Assembly: GCA_900551495.1 (NCBI GenBank)
Contig: URWG01000006.1
Location: 1 to 24,078 of the forward strand
DNA from: an uncultured Eubacteriales bacterium
Lineage (GTDB): Bacteria; Bacillota; Clostridia; Oscillospirales; Oscillospiraceae
Direction of reading: 5' to 3'
DNA: 24,078 nt
Positions 1-7,392 of the stretch are shown here, piece after piece. The stretch's first letter is position 1, and each line of letters begins with the position of its first letter. A program made the translations under genes and the position numbers. The notes below the pieces were generated by a model. That model was not told the origin of the DNA. It saw only the letters and a program-made list of their open reading frames with translations, and ran no database searches.

Positions 1-98
1 GGACTTTTTCTATGCCCGAAAACCGCTTGAAATAAGGTTCTATAATAAAAGGTCCTACAATAAATGTTGGGGTCACTTCAAACAGCCGGACGGGGTTT
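1..98. other. Left-edge intergenic segment with imperfect inverted repeat
   Basis: This non-coding edge follows the stop of the last ABC gene. GGACTTTTTCTAT at 1-13 is roughly mirrored by ATAATAAAAGGTCC at 42-55, which could form a hairpin. It is cut by the window edge. I see no clear T-tailed terminator for the ABC operon here. Confidence 0.3.
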
Positions 99-1916
99 TT
101 ATAGGGGGTCGGTGTAGTATTGGGCTTGGGCGTGCCAGAGGGTGGCGTAGGGGAGGGCGGATTGGGAAAGGAGAGCTTCGTGGGTGCCGAGCTGGACGAG
201 GCGGCCGGTGTCGAAGACGGCGATCTTGTCGCAGAAGCGGCAGGAGGCGAGGCGGTGGCTGATGTAGACGGCTGTTTTGCCGCCGGAGATCTCGCTGAAT
301 TTGCGGTAGACCTCGTACTCCGAGACCGGGTCGAGGGCGGCGGTCGGCTCGTCGAGGACGATAAAGGGGGCGTTTTTATACAACGCGCGCGCCAGCGCGA
401 TCTTCTGCGCCTCGCCGCCGGAGACTTCGACGCCCGCGGGGTCATAGTCCTGATACAGCGTGGTGTCCAGCCCCTTCGGCATGGCGGAAAGCCGGTCGGC
501 AAAGCCCGCCTCGCGCAGGCAGGTCTCGGCGCGCGTGGCGTCGTAGTTTGCGCCCGCCGCGACATTCTGGCCGAGCGAGTAGGCAAAGAGGCGGAAATCC
601 TGAAAAACCACGGAGAAAAGCGAAAGATACTCATCGTAACGATACTTCCGAATATCGACGCCGTTGAGCAGGATGACACCCTCGGTGGGGTCGTAGAGGC
701 GGCAGAGAAGCTTGATGAAGGTCGTTTTGCCGCTGCCGTTGCGGCCGACGACAGCCAGCCGCTCGCCGATTTTGAACTTGAGGCTCACATGGCGCAGGGC
801 ATAGGCTTCCGTGTTCGGATAGCGGAAGGAAACGTCGCGAAATTCGATCTGATAGTCGTTATCGTCCCGCTTTTCGACGGAAAGCGTGCCCTGATACATG
901 GGGTTCGGGATGTCGAAATAGGAAAAATAGCGCTTGGTATAGGTGTCGTTCAATGCGAGAATTTGCGTCACACGAACCAGCCCGACGGCCGCGGTCAGGA
1001 GCAGCATCACGCTGGAAACATACTGCGCGATGGAACCGACGGAAAGCCCGCCCTGAAGCGCACCCGCGATCAGCAGCAGGTACACGCCGCCGCGCAGGAG
1101 ATATTCCATGCCTGTGGACAGCAGCTTCAGCGCGCTGCATTGCAGGGTGCATTTTGCCTCCCGTGCGCTGATGTCGTCGTAAAAGCGCCGCTCAAAAGCG
1201 CTGAGTGGGCCGGTCATGCCGTAGAGCCGGATGTCTTTACCGGTCGTGTAATGAGAAACATACGTAAAAAACCGGTCGAGCGTAATATTGCTCTGCGTGC
1301 AGCCCGCGGCGTAGGCGTTATTGAGCTGGGTCGAGCGCTTGCTGACGAACATATTGACCGCCAGCGTTAGTACGACACCGCCCGCGAAGGCCAGCTTCGC
1401 CCAGAGCGGGATGGCTTGGACGGCGAAAAAGGACACGGTAAGCGACACGGACGCGACGACCTGCACCAGACAGCGCACGGCCCGGTTCAGACAGCCGGCA
1501 AAGTAGAAAAGATTGAAGCCCGTTCTGGTCTCGGTGTAGATGCGCTCGGCCAGCAGGGCGGTTTGCCGATCCTCGACCGAGGCGTAGGACAGCTGCATGG
1601 TCTTTTCGGCGTACTGCCACTCGTGGGCATCGTCCAGCTCCAGCTTGCCGCGCTCCGTCTGCGCCTCCAAAAGCGCCTTGCAGATCGTCAGCAGCGCCGT
1701 CAGCCCGACGGTCAGCCCGGCGTAGAGCGCCAACGTTCGAATGCCTGCGCCGGAGGTCAGCGCATCAATGAGGCGGGCGGAGAAATAAATCGGCACGTAA
1801 GGCAGCAGCGCCGTCACAGCAGCTCCCAGCGTCAGCGCCCAGACATAGCGGCGGCTCAGCCGATACAGCATACGCAGAGAGCGGGAAATGATATGGCAAT
1901 GTTCACGAAGCGTCAT
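99..1916 (-). CDS. ABC exporter half-transporter (permease-ATPase fusion), second of pair
   Basis: The 605-residue protein has an N-terminal membrane domain of about 330 residues with hydrophobic segments (around residues 25-75, 145-190 and 270-320), followed by an ABC ATPase. Visible motifs are Walker A GRNGSGKTT near residue 394, signature VSGGEAQK near 499, Walker B FIVLDEPTAALD, and the H-loop ISHRL. All catalytic elements are intact. The ATG start is preceded by GGGAGGGG, and it overlaps the previous gene's stop by four bases (ATGA), so the two ABC proteins are translationally coupled and probably form a heterodimer. By family and neighbours (LytTR regulator, GHKL kinase), export of a peptide or antimicrobial is likely. 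The substrate cannot be read from sequence. No peptidase C39 domain is present, so it does not process leader peptides itself. Confidence 0.93.
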   Translation of the reverse strand: MTLREHCHIISRSLRMLYRLSRRYVWALTLGAAVTALLPYVPIYFSARLIDALTSGAGIRTLALYAGLTVGLTALLTICKALLEAQTERGKLELDDAHEWQYAEKTMQLSYASVEDRQTALLAERIYTETRTGFNLFYFAGCLNRAVRCLVQVVASVSLTVSFFAVQAIPLWAKLAFAGGVVLTLAVNMFVSKRSTQLNNAYAAGCTQSNITLDRFFTYVSHYTTGKDIRLYGMTGPLSAFERRFYDDISAREAKCTLQCSALKLLSTGMEYLLRGGVYLLLIAGALQGGLSVGSIAQYVSSVMLLLTAAVGLVRVTQILALNDTYTKRYFSYFDIPNPMYQGTLSVEKRDDNDYQIEFRDVSFRYPNTEAYALRHVSLKFKIGERLAVVGRNGSGKTTFIKLLCRLYDPTEGVILLNGVDIRKYRYDEYLSLFSVVFQDFRLFAYSLGQNVAAGANYDATRAETCLREAGFADRLSAMPKGLDTTLYQDYDPAGVEVSGGEAQKIALARALYKNAPFIVLDEPTAALDPVSEYEVYRKFSEISGGKTAVYISHRLASCRFCDKIAVFDTGRLVQLGTHEALLSQSALPYATLWHAQAQYYTDPL

Positions 1917-3748
1917 ATTGCATCCCCTCCCGGATAGTCCTTGCGATACCAGCAGCTTTGTATCTCGTAGAGCTTGGCGTATTCGCCGCCCTGCGCGATC
2001 AGCGCGTCGTGCGTGCCCTCCTCGGTGATCTTGCCGTCCCGAAGGAACAGGATGCGGTCGCAGAAGCGGGTGGAGGCCAGCCGGTGCGAGATAAAGAGCG
2101 AGGTTTTGCCCTCGGTCATGTCGCGGTATTGCAGATAAATTTCATTTTCGGCGATTGGGTCGAGGGCGGCGGTCGGCTCGTCGAGCACCAGAACGGGGGC
2201 GTTTTTATATAGCGCCCGCGCCATCATCAGCTTCTGCGCCTCGCCGCCGGAAAGCTCGATGCCGTCGGTGTTGATCTGCTTGTCGAGCCGGGTGTCGATG
2301 CCGTGCGGCAGCGAATCCAGCTTATCGCCGAGCCCCGCCTGCCGCATACACGCCTCGGCGCGGTTCCGGTCTACGGCCTCGCCGAGGTCGGCTGCGACCG
2401 TCTCGGCCAGTGAGAAAAACGAGGTCTGTACGTCTTGAAACACCGGCGAAAACAGGCGGTAATATTCCGAACGGCGGAAGCTTTGAATCGGTACACCGTT
2501 CAGACGAATTTCGCCCTCCGTCGGGCGGTAAAGGCCGCACAGGAGCTTGACGAGCGTCGTCTTGCCCGCACCGTTCGCGCCGACGAGCGCCACCCGTTCG
2601 CCGGCACGGAGCGTGAAGCTCAGATCATCTAACGTGTTCTGCTCCGCGCTGTCGTAGCGGAACGAAACATGGTCGAACGTCAGCTCCGGGGCGTGGCCGA
2701 GCTGCGCTGAAGCATCCAGCTTGGCGCTCTCGTCGTCCTCCGGCAGGTCGATGTATTCGCGATAATCGCTGACCTTTAAGCTGGCGGCCTGCATGGTGTT
2801 CCACGCGCTCAGAAGATTGCCGACGAACGTCGCAAAGCCGGAGATCGCCGCAAAATAGAGCAAAAACTGATCAGCGGTCAGCTCGCCCCGCAGCGCCATC
2901 GAGATCAGCACGGCGTAGGCCGCGCCGTCGCGCAGCAGGATCACGCCGAGGTCGGCAAGGCGGGGCAGCAGCCTGCGGCGGTTCAGGCGATCCTTCCACG
3001 CAAGATGCTGCTCCGTCAAATCCCGGTAGATCCCGCGCAGCCAGTCCGCCATGCCATAGACGCGGATGTCCTTCGCCGCAGCAAAATCAGCAGAGCGCTT
3101 CGCGGTGTAGCGCAGGCGCTTTTCCAGATCGGCGCGTTCCACGCGGGCGCGGTATTCGTAGCGGTTGTAGACCCGGACGCAGAACCAGTTGACCAGCGGC
3201 GCAAGCGTCAGCAGCAGGACGAGCCACGGACTGGCGAAGGAAATGACCGTACCGAACAGAAAATAGCACAGCAGATTCTGCACGATGCTCATCGCCTGCT
3301 GCGGAACCTGCAGAAACGGCACGCTGCCAGCGTTCATCCACAGGGCGGATGAGGCGCGTTCCCGTAGGTCGCGCACGGCCTTGCTTTCGTACTGCTGATA
3401 AAAGCAGCGCATGGATTTGGCATCCAGCGCGGCATCCTGCCGGAAACGGAAGCGGGTAGCGTAGACCCCCTGCATCGATTGCAAGAATTCGCTTAAGGCG
3501 GCGGCCAGCAGCGTTGCGCCGAGCAGCAGCCCGACGGCAGCTGCCGCGTGGGCGAAGGACTGCCCCTGCGTCACCTCGGCGACGACCAGCGCGGGCAGAC
3601 GAATTTCCGCCCACGCGAGGAAGACGGAAAGCGGCACGGCCAGTGCGATGAGCCAGAAGGACTGCGGCGTGCTGCGCAGCATGGTACGAAAGCTCCAGAC
3701 CGCGTTGCTCCACGCCGAGCGGTAGGGCTTTTTCTTTTCGGTGTTCAA
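1913..3748 (-). CDS. ABC exporter half-transporter (permease-ATPase fusion), first of pair
   Basis: The 611-residue protein has the same architecture as its downstream partner: a membrane domain (about residues 20-310) followed by an ATPase. Motifs are Walker A GANGAGKTT near residue 394, signature LSGGEAQK near 498, Walker B VLVLDEPTAALD and H-loop ISHRL. The chosen start is a TTG (MNTEKKKPY), nine bases after AGGAG. An ATG at 3755 sits closer to the same ribosome site but opens a different frame lacking ABC motifs. The gene follows the kinase after 95 bases that contain a hairpin, and overlaps the next ABC gene by four bases. Both ATPases look catalytically complete, unlike heterodimeric exporters with one degenerate site. 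The cargo is unknown. Confidence 0.92.
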   Translation of the reverse strand: MNTEKKKPYRSAWSNAVWSFRTMLRSTPQSFWLIALAVPLSVFLAWAEIRLPALVVAEVTQGQSFAHAAAAVGLLLGATLLAAALSEFLQSMQGVYATRFRFRQDAALDAKSMRCFYQQYESKAVRDLRERASSALWMNAGSVPFLQVPQQAMSIVQNLLCYFLFGTVISFASPWLVLLLTLAPLVNWFCVRVYNRYEYRARVERADLEKRLRYTAKRSADFAAAKDIRVYGMADWLRGIYRDLTEQHLAWKDRLNRRRLLPRLADLGVILLRDGAAYAVLISMALRGELTADQFLLYFAAISGFATFVGNLLSAWNTMQAASLKVSDYREYIDLPEDDESAKLDASAQLGHAPELTFDHVSFRYDSAEQNTLDDLSFTLRAGERVALVGANGAGKTTLVKLLCGLYRPTEGEIRLNGVPIQSFRRSEYYRLFSPVFQDVQTSFFSLAETVAADLGEAVDRNRAEACMRQAGLGDKLDSLPHGIDTRLDKQINTDGIELSGGEAQKLMMARALYKNAPVLVLDEPTAALDPIAENEIYLQYRDMTEGKTSLFISHRLASTRFCDRILFLRDGKITEEGTHDALIAQGGEYAKLYEIQSCWYRKDYPGGDAI

Positions 3749-3804
3749 AACGCATCGCTCCTTTCCGGCGCTATCCTAACACAGCGCGGTGCAAAATAGG
3801 AAAA

Positions 3805-3835
3805 TCGTGCACCAACTGCATCCAGCGGTGCACGA
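3805..3835 (-). terminator. Hairpin with T-rich tail between kinase and ABC genes (terminator or attenuator)
   Basis: TCGTGCACC at 3805-3813 and GGTGCACGA at 3827-3835 are perfect 9-base arms around a 13-base loop. Read on the minus strand, the stem is followed directly by TTTTCCTATTTT. It begins just after the kinase stop and lies about 60 bases before the first ABC start. It would partly separate regulator from transporter expression. A protein-binding inverted repeat is the alternative. Confidence 0.5.
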
Positions 3836-3843
3836 ATTGCGTT

Positions 3844-4494
3844 TTACGGCACGGCGGGGACGAGAAATTCCGAGGTGAATGCGCCATCCTCGCTGTTGAA
3901 TTTGATCCAGCCGCCGTGCTGCTCGATGATCGCCGCGGCGCGGTGCAGGCCGAAGCCGTGCGCGCCGGGCTTGGCGGTCTTGAAGAGCGCGCCGAACTTT
4001 TTCTGCTTCGCTCCGGCAGAATTGAGCAGGTAGCAGTAGAGCATGCTGCCCTTGCGGCAAAGGGTGAGGCGGAGAAATTTTTCGCCCTCAGCGGCGCGGC
4101 AGGCCTCCATGGCGTTGTCGAGCAGATTGCCGAGCACGATGCTCAGCTCCAAGTCGGAAAGCAGCAGCTGCGCGGGCAGATTGGCCTGTACGGTAACGGG
4201 GATGCCCGCGGCCTTGGCCTGCGCGAGCTTTGCCGAAAGGATGGCATCGACGGTCACGTTGCCGGTCTTCTGCAGGGTGTCCACGGCTTGCAGGGTGCGG
4301 TCGAGTTGCTCCAGATAGGCAAGGGCGCGGTCGACCTCGCCGGCCTCCAGCTGCCCCTTCAGGGTCTGCAAATGGTGGTGAAAATCGTGCTTATAGCCGC
4401 GCATCTCGTTGTGGATGCTGCGCACCTCGTCCAGATGCTGCTTGTCATGCTCCTCCTGCATGTGGACGAGGCGAAGGTAGGTTCTCTTTCGCAT
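3844..4494 (-). CDS. Short GHKL-family sensor histidine kinase without membrane domain
   Basis: The 216-residue protein has a helical N-terminus with the likely phospho-acceptor His36 in YKHDF, an N box NLLDNAMEAC (about 123-132), and a glycine-rich box GAHGFGLHRA (about 177-186) followed by IIEQHGG. This is the dimerisation/ATPase half of AgrC-like kinases. The six or so membrane helices usual in that family are absent, and nothing between this gene and the regulator could encode them. An upstream TTG at 4506 overlaps the regulator stop. I prefer the ATG at 4494 because GAGGTG sits about five bases before it. It partners the adjacent LytTR regulator. How it receives a signal is unclear: it may sense inside the cell or respond to the transporter. 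Confidence 0.88.
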   Translation of the reverse strand: MRKRTYLRLVHMQEEHDKQHLDEVRSIHNEMRGYKHDFHHHLQTLKGQLEAGEVDRALAYLEQLDRTLQAVDTLQKTGNVTVDAILSAKLAQAKAAGIPVTVQANLPAQLLLSDLELSIVLGNLLDNAMEACRAAEGEKFLRLTLCRKGSMLYCYLLNSAGAKQKKFGALFKTAKPGAHGFGLHRAAAIIEQHGGWIKFNSEDGAFTSEFLVPAVP

Positions 4495-4502
4495 GGCACA
4501 CC

Positions 4503-5204
4503 TCAATTCCGTTCGATGAACGCGCGGTTGACGGCGTCGTATTTTCCGCGGGCGACGGGAACCTCCGCGCCGGACGACAGCGTGAGCGAGGCGCGGCCGA
4601 TGCGGGTGACGGCCTTTAGATTGACCAGATATGAGCGGTGGACGCGGAAAAAGTCCGCGCTGAGCTTCTGCTCAAAGGCGGAGATGTTCTCCTTGATGCG
4701 GTAGTCGCGGGTCGTGGTGTGCAGTACGAGGTCGTGCAGGAAGGATTCGACGTATAAAAGGTCGGATTCAAAGAGCTTGACCGTCTCGCCGCCGACGTTG
4801 ATCAGGACGGCGGGCGGCTCGATGGTCAGCCGCTCGGCGGCGCGGGAGAGCACGGCAGCCAGCTTTTCCGGTGCGACGGGCTTGACGAGATAGTGCAGCG
4901 CGTCGACTTCATAGCCCTCGGCGATGAATTCAAAGTGGGAGGTGACGAAGATGAGCTCGGCGCGGCAGCCCGCGCGGCGCAGGCGCTTGGCCAGCTCCAG
5001 CCCACTCATGGCCTTCATCTCAACGTCGAGCAGAAAAATGTCATACGGCGCGCCGTCCGCACAGGCAAACCACAGCGCCTCCGCGCTGGGGTAGCAGTCG
5101 GTCGCGCAGACGCAGTGGACGGTGCTGCCCCATGCGGCAACGGCGGCGCGAAGTGCCTCGGTCTGCGCAGGGTCGTCGTCGCAGATCGCAAAGCGATAGG
5201 TCAC
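4503..5204 (-). CDS. LytTR-family response regulator
   Basis: The 233-residue protein has an N-terminal receiver domain with acidic cluster C-D9-D10-D11, phospho-acceptor Asp60 in IFLLDVEM and conserved Lys109 in YLVKP. A C-terminal LytTR DNA-binding domain ends FFRVHRSYLVNL...VPVARGKYDAV. This is the AgrA/ComE arrangement, with regulators of this class usually controlling peptide or bacteriocin operons. The start is GTG at 5204, preceded six bases upstream by GGGAGGAA. A longer reading to 5300 is rejected because it would cross the probable promoter. This is the first gene of the operon, and the kinase start lies a few bases beyond its stop. It probably regulates its own operon. Confidence 0.92.
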   Translation of the reverse strand: MTYRFAICDDDPAQTEALRAAVAAWGSTVHCVCATDCYPSAEALWFACADGAPYDIFLLDVEMKAMSGLELAKRLRRAGCRAELIFVTSHFEFIAEGYEVDALHYLVKPVAPEKLAAVLSRAAERLTIEPPAVLINVGGETVKLFESDLLYVESFLHDLVLHTTTRDYRIKENISAFEQKLSADFFRVHRSYLVNLKAVTRIGRASLTLSSGAEVPVARGKYDAVNRAFIERN

Positions 5205-5235
5205 GTTGTGTTCCTCCCTTCGGTTGGATACTTTT

Positions 5236-5264
5236 AGTTTACCACAAAACCAAAGCGAGAGCAA
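5236..5264 (-). promoter_or_regulatory. SigA-type promoter of the regulator/kinase/ABC operon
   Basis: On the minus strand, -35 TTGCTC (5264-5259), a 17-base spacer and -10 TAAACT (5241-5236) with TGG just before it (extended -10). It lies about 32 bases upstream of the GTG start. Confidence 0.5.
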
Positions 5265-5273
5265 GGCGGAAAT

Positions 5274-5305
5274 CTGCCGTGAGAGAGAGTCGGCGCGCAC
5301 GGCAG
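5274..5305. promoter_or_regulatory. Inverted repeat just upstream of the operon promoter (candidate operator)
   Basis: CTGCCGTG (5274-5281) and CACGGCAG (5298-5305) are perfect 8-base inverted arms 16 bases apart. The pair ends about 10 bases upstream of the -35 element, a typical position for an activator site. LytTR proteins usually bind direct repeats, so the binding protein is uncertain. Confidence 0.35.
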
Positions 5306-5518
5306 GGCTTGGGCGTGTATAGAATGGGGCAGCATTTGGATTGGGAGGGAGCTGTCAGCGAAACTGACTGAGGGAGAGAAAAATCGAACAATTTCCGGTA
5401 TATTTTTGAAAATCCGCAACAATTCAGTTGTTTTCTCCCTCCGTCAAAACCTTTGTTTTTACCACCTCACCTGTCATAGAGAAACAGAAGTGCCGCCGTG
5501 TCTTGAGATTATGAAAGC

Positions 5519-5541
5519 CCCCGTCGGGAGGACCGACGGGG
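5519..5541 (-). terminator. Terminator-like hairpin after the YibE/F gene
   Basis: CCCCGTCGG (5519-5527) and CCGACGGGG (5533-5541) form a perfect 9-base stem with a 5-base loop, 10 bases after the stop. On the minus strand it is followed by GCTTTCAT, so the T-run is short. Confidence 0.55.
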
Positions 5542-5551
5542 TGTTTGAGCT

Positions 5552-6985
5552 TTATACGGTTTTTTTCGCGGCTTTTTTCCTGCCGAACAGGAGCATACCG
5601 ATCAGCACCGACATGGGCACGGCAAGGATAACGCCGATGGAGCTGGCAAGCGCCTGCACCATCTCGACGGACAGAAAAGCGGTGCTCATGAGCTGCTTGA
5701 ATGACGGCTCCAGCGAGCAGAGGTAGATCATCAGCACAAGACCGTTGCCGACCAGCGCAAGGATAAGGGTGTTGGTCATGGTGCCGACCATATCGCGTCC
5801 GATGTTCATGCCGGAGCGGAGGAGCTGCCGCCGCGTCAGCTCCGGGTTGACGGCGACCAGCTCGTTCATTGCCGAGCTGATGCTCATTGCGACGTCGTTG
5901 ACCGCGCCGAGCGCCGCGATCAGGATACCGCCGACGAGCAGATCACCGATCTGCAGCGAGGCGAACGGGTCCTGCCCCTGCTTGATTTGCAGCAGCGCCT
6001 CGATGTGCGGCTCGGCGACGTACATCTTGAAGCCGTCCACACGGCAGATAGCGCAGGCGAGCTGCCCGAACAGCATTGCGAAGATGACACCGGACATTGT
6101 GCCGAGAATGGCGCAGACGGTTTTTTTATTCACGCCGTCAAGGATGACGAATTCCACGACCGTGACGTAGGTACAAAGTAGAAGAACCGACGAGAGCGTG
6201 GGTGCGCCGCCGAGCAGCATCGGGATCAGCAGCGCAAAGACGCAGAGAATCGTGAACGCCAGACCCAGCAGGGACTTTGCACCCACCTTGCCGCCGACGA
6301 GTATCGTAACGAGCAGAAACAGCCCGAGAATCACAAAGGCGGGGACGGTGCGGTCGTAGTCTGCCAATACGATGTTCTCAATCTCGCCGTTTGTCATGGA
6401 GAAGGTGACGGTCACGGGGTCGCCGACGGAGAGCACCGTGCCGTAGAGATAGCTGAGGTTATTGGTGAGGGTATAGACATCGCCCTTGTGCTCGCCGTCG
6501 GTCAGCTCGACCTGCACGATCTGCTTGCCAACGGGAACATCCTCGACGTCCTGCTGCCCCTGATAGGTGCTTTCGTCGATCGCAATGACCTTGCCGCGCT
6601 CATAGACGATGCCGGTTTGGACCGTGGACTGCGGGACCGAGGGCGTTTGCAGCGCCTCACCGTAGAGGAAGAAGAAGCCGACGCACGACAGCGTGAGGAT
6701 CAGAAGCGCGACCATCCGCGCGGTCAGACCGCTTGCCTTTCCCGCCAAGGGGGAGGGAGCGTCGGGGCGGCTTTTCTTTTCAACAGGGGCGGCAGCCGCC
6801 TGCCGATATAGCTTATTCTGCCGCAGCGCCATCCAAATAATGACGCCGCCCCCGAGCAGGGTCAGCACCAAGCTGCCGTAATGCAGGAAATTGCCGCCGT
6901 TGATAATGCAGCAGATCAGCAGCACCGCAGCGCCGAGGCAGCAGAGACTGCCGACGATCAGGAAAATCAGACTTTGTTTTTTCAT
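5552..6985 (-). CDS. YibE/F-family multi-pass membrane protein
   Basis: The 477-residue protein starts at ATG 6985 (MKKQSLIFLIVG), five bases after GGAGGTG. A longer frame to 7192 is rejected because it runs through the promoter. Two helices (about 7-27 and 35-54) and a third (91-109) precede a soluble beta-rich segment (about 125-210). At least six helices follow, starting with VPAFVILGLFLLVTILVG. The hallmark segment DPFASLQIGDLLVGGILIAALGAVNDVAMS (about 339-368, quoted here only as a position guide with key residues G347-D348 and G360-x-x-N-D) matches YibE/F. The molecular function of this family is not established. The two leading helices look like an extension of the usual core. It has its own promoter and terminator, so it is monocistronic. 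Confidence 0.85.
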   Translation of the reverse strand: MKKQSLIFLIVGSLCCLGAAVLLICCIINGGNFLHYGSLVLTLLGGGVIIWMALRQNKLYRQAAAAPVEKKSRPDAPSPLAGKASGLTARMVALLILTLSCVGFFFLYGEALQTPSVPQSTVQTGIVYERGKVIAIDESTYQGQQDVEDVPVGKQIVQVELTDGEHKGDVYTLTNNLSYLYGTVLSVGDPVTVTFSMTNGEIENIVLADYDRTVPAFVILGLFLLVTILVGGKVGAKSLLGLAFTILCVFALLIPMLLGGAPTLSSVLLLCTYVTVVEFVILDGVNKKTVCAILGTMSGVIFAMLFGQLACAICRVDGFKMYVAEPHIEALLQIKQGQDPFASLQIGDLLVGGILIAALGAVNDVAMSISSAMNELVAVNPELTRRQLLRSGMNIGRDMVGTMTNTLILALVGNGLVLMIYLCSLEPSFKQLMSTAFLSVEMVQALASSIGVILAVPMSVLIGMLLFGRKKAAKKTV

Positions 6986-7392
6986 CAGAACACCTCCGAA
7001 GGGGGATGCTGCTATTATAATGAAGCGGCGGCGGGAAGTCAAGAGAAAGGACGGCGGCGTGTTTTGCGCTCCGCTGCGGCGGAAAGGCACGGCACGGGAC
7101 ATCGCCGAAACGCGGGGAACAGTCAAAGGCTGCGTGAAATACGGTTGAATGGCAAATTGACCAAAGACTTGAGCTGCAAAGAAAACCGACATTTTTGATA
7201 GCTGTAAAAAGACGTTTTTGAATTGCGGCGGAGCGCGGCATTGTGAGAATCACCAAAAATTGAAAAAGGCGGCGCGGACGGAGTTTTTGATGTAGCAATT
7301 CCGAGGAAACTGTGCTATCATGGTACTACCAATATAGGTGGCTTTGCGCTCTTTTTGCCGCAGAGCACAGGAAATTGTAAGGAGGACAAAGA
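6986..7392. other. Divergent intergenic region between the YibE/F and PHP-SLH genes
   Basis: It holds the YibE/F promoter at 7014-7042. A weak plus-strand promoter may lie at 7293-7321: extended -10 TGCTATCAT with a poor -35, TAGCAA. The PHP-SLH ribosome site AAGGAGG is at 7379-7385. I saw no riboswitch or small gene in the middle part. Confidence 0.45.
7014..7042 (-). promoter_or_regulatory. Consensus SigA promoter of the YibE/F gene
   Basis: On the minus strand, -35 TTGACT (7042-7037), a 17-base spacer and -10 TATAAT (7019-7014). Transcription would start near 7007, leaving a leader of about 20 bases that contains the ribosome site. This supports the ATG at 6985 as the start. Confidence 0.8.

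Larger units (their letters stand above)
5205..5551. other. Intergenic region between the LytTR operon and the YibE/F gene
   Basis: It holds the operon promoter and the inverted repeat at 5274-5305. It also holds an imperfect purine-rich inverted repeat (about 5366-5446, GACTGAGGGAGAGAAAA against TTTTCTCCCTCCGTC) and the terminator of the YibE/F gene. A 62-codon TTG-started frame at 5422-5234 (minus) overlaps the promoter, and I do not call it a gene. Confidence 0.5.

Noticed and set aside
41..46. TATAAT near the left edge as a plus-strand promoter
   Set aside because: The nearby TTGAAA is only 8 bases upstream, far too close for a -35, and no plus-strand gene follows.
3087..3755. A 222-codon minus-strand frame starting at an ATG close to the ribosome site of the first ABC gene
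   Set aside because: The protein is Arg/Ala-rich with no ABC features. The TTG frame starting at 3748 carries the whole exporter.
5205..5300. N-terminal extension of the response regulator
   Set aside because: The receiver domain begins at the GTG at 5204 with a good ribosome site. The extension runs through the promoter and has no homology to the family.
5234..5422. A 62-codon TTG-started minus-strand frame upstream of the LytTR gene, considered as a signal peptide gene
   Set aside because: It overlaps the probable promoter, the ribosome site spacing is long (about 12 bases), and the sequence lacks a double-glycine leader or peptide-precursor look.
6986..7192. A 69-residue N-terminal extension of the YibE/F protein
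   Set aside because: A consensus promoter lies inside it at 7014-7042 and a good ribosome site precedes the ATG at 6985.
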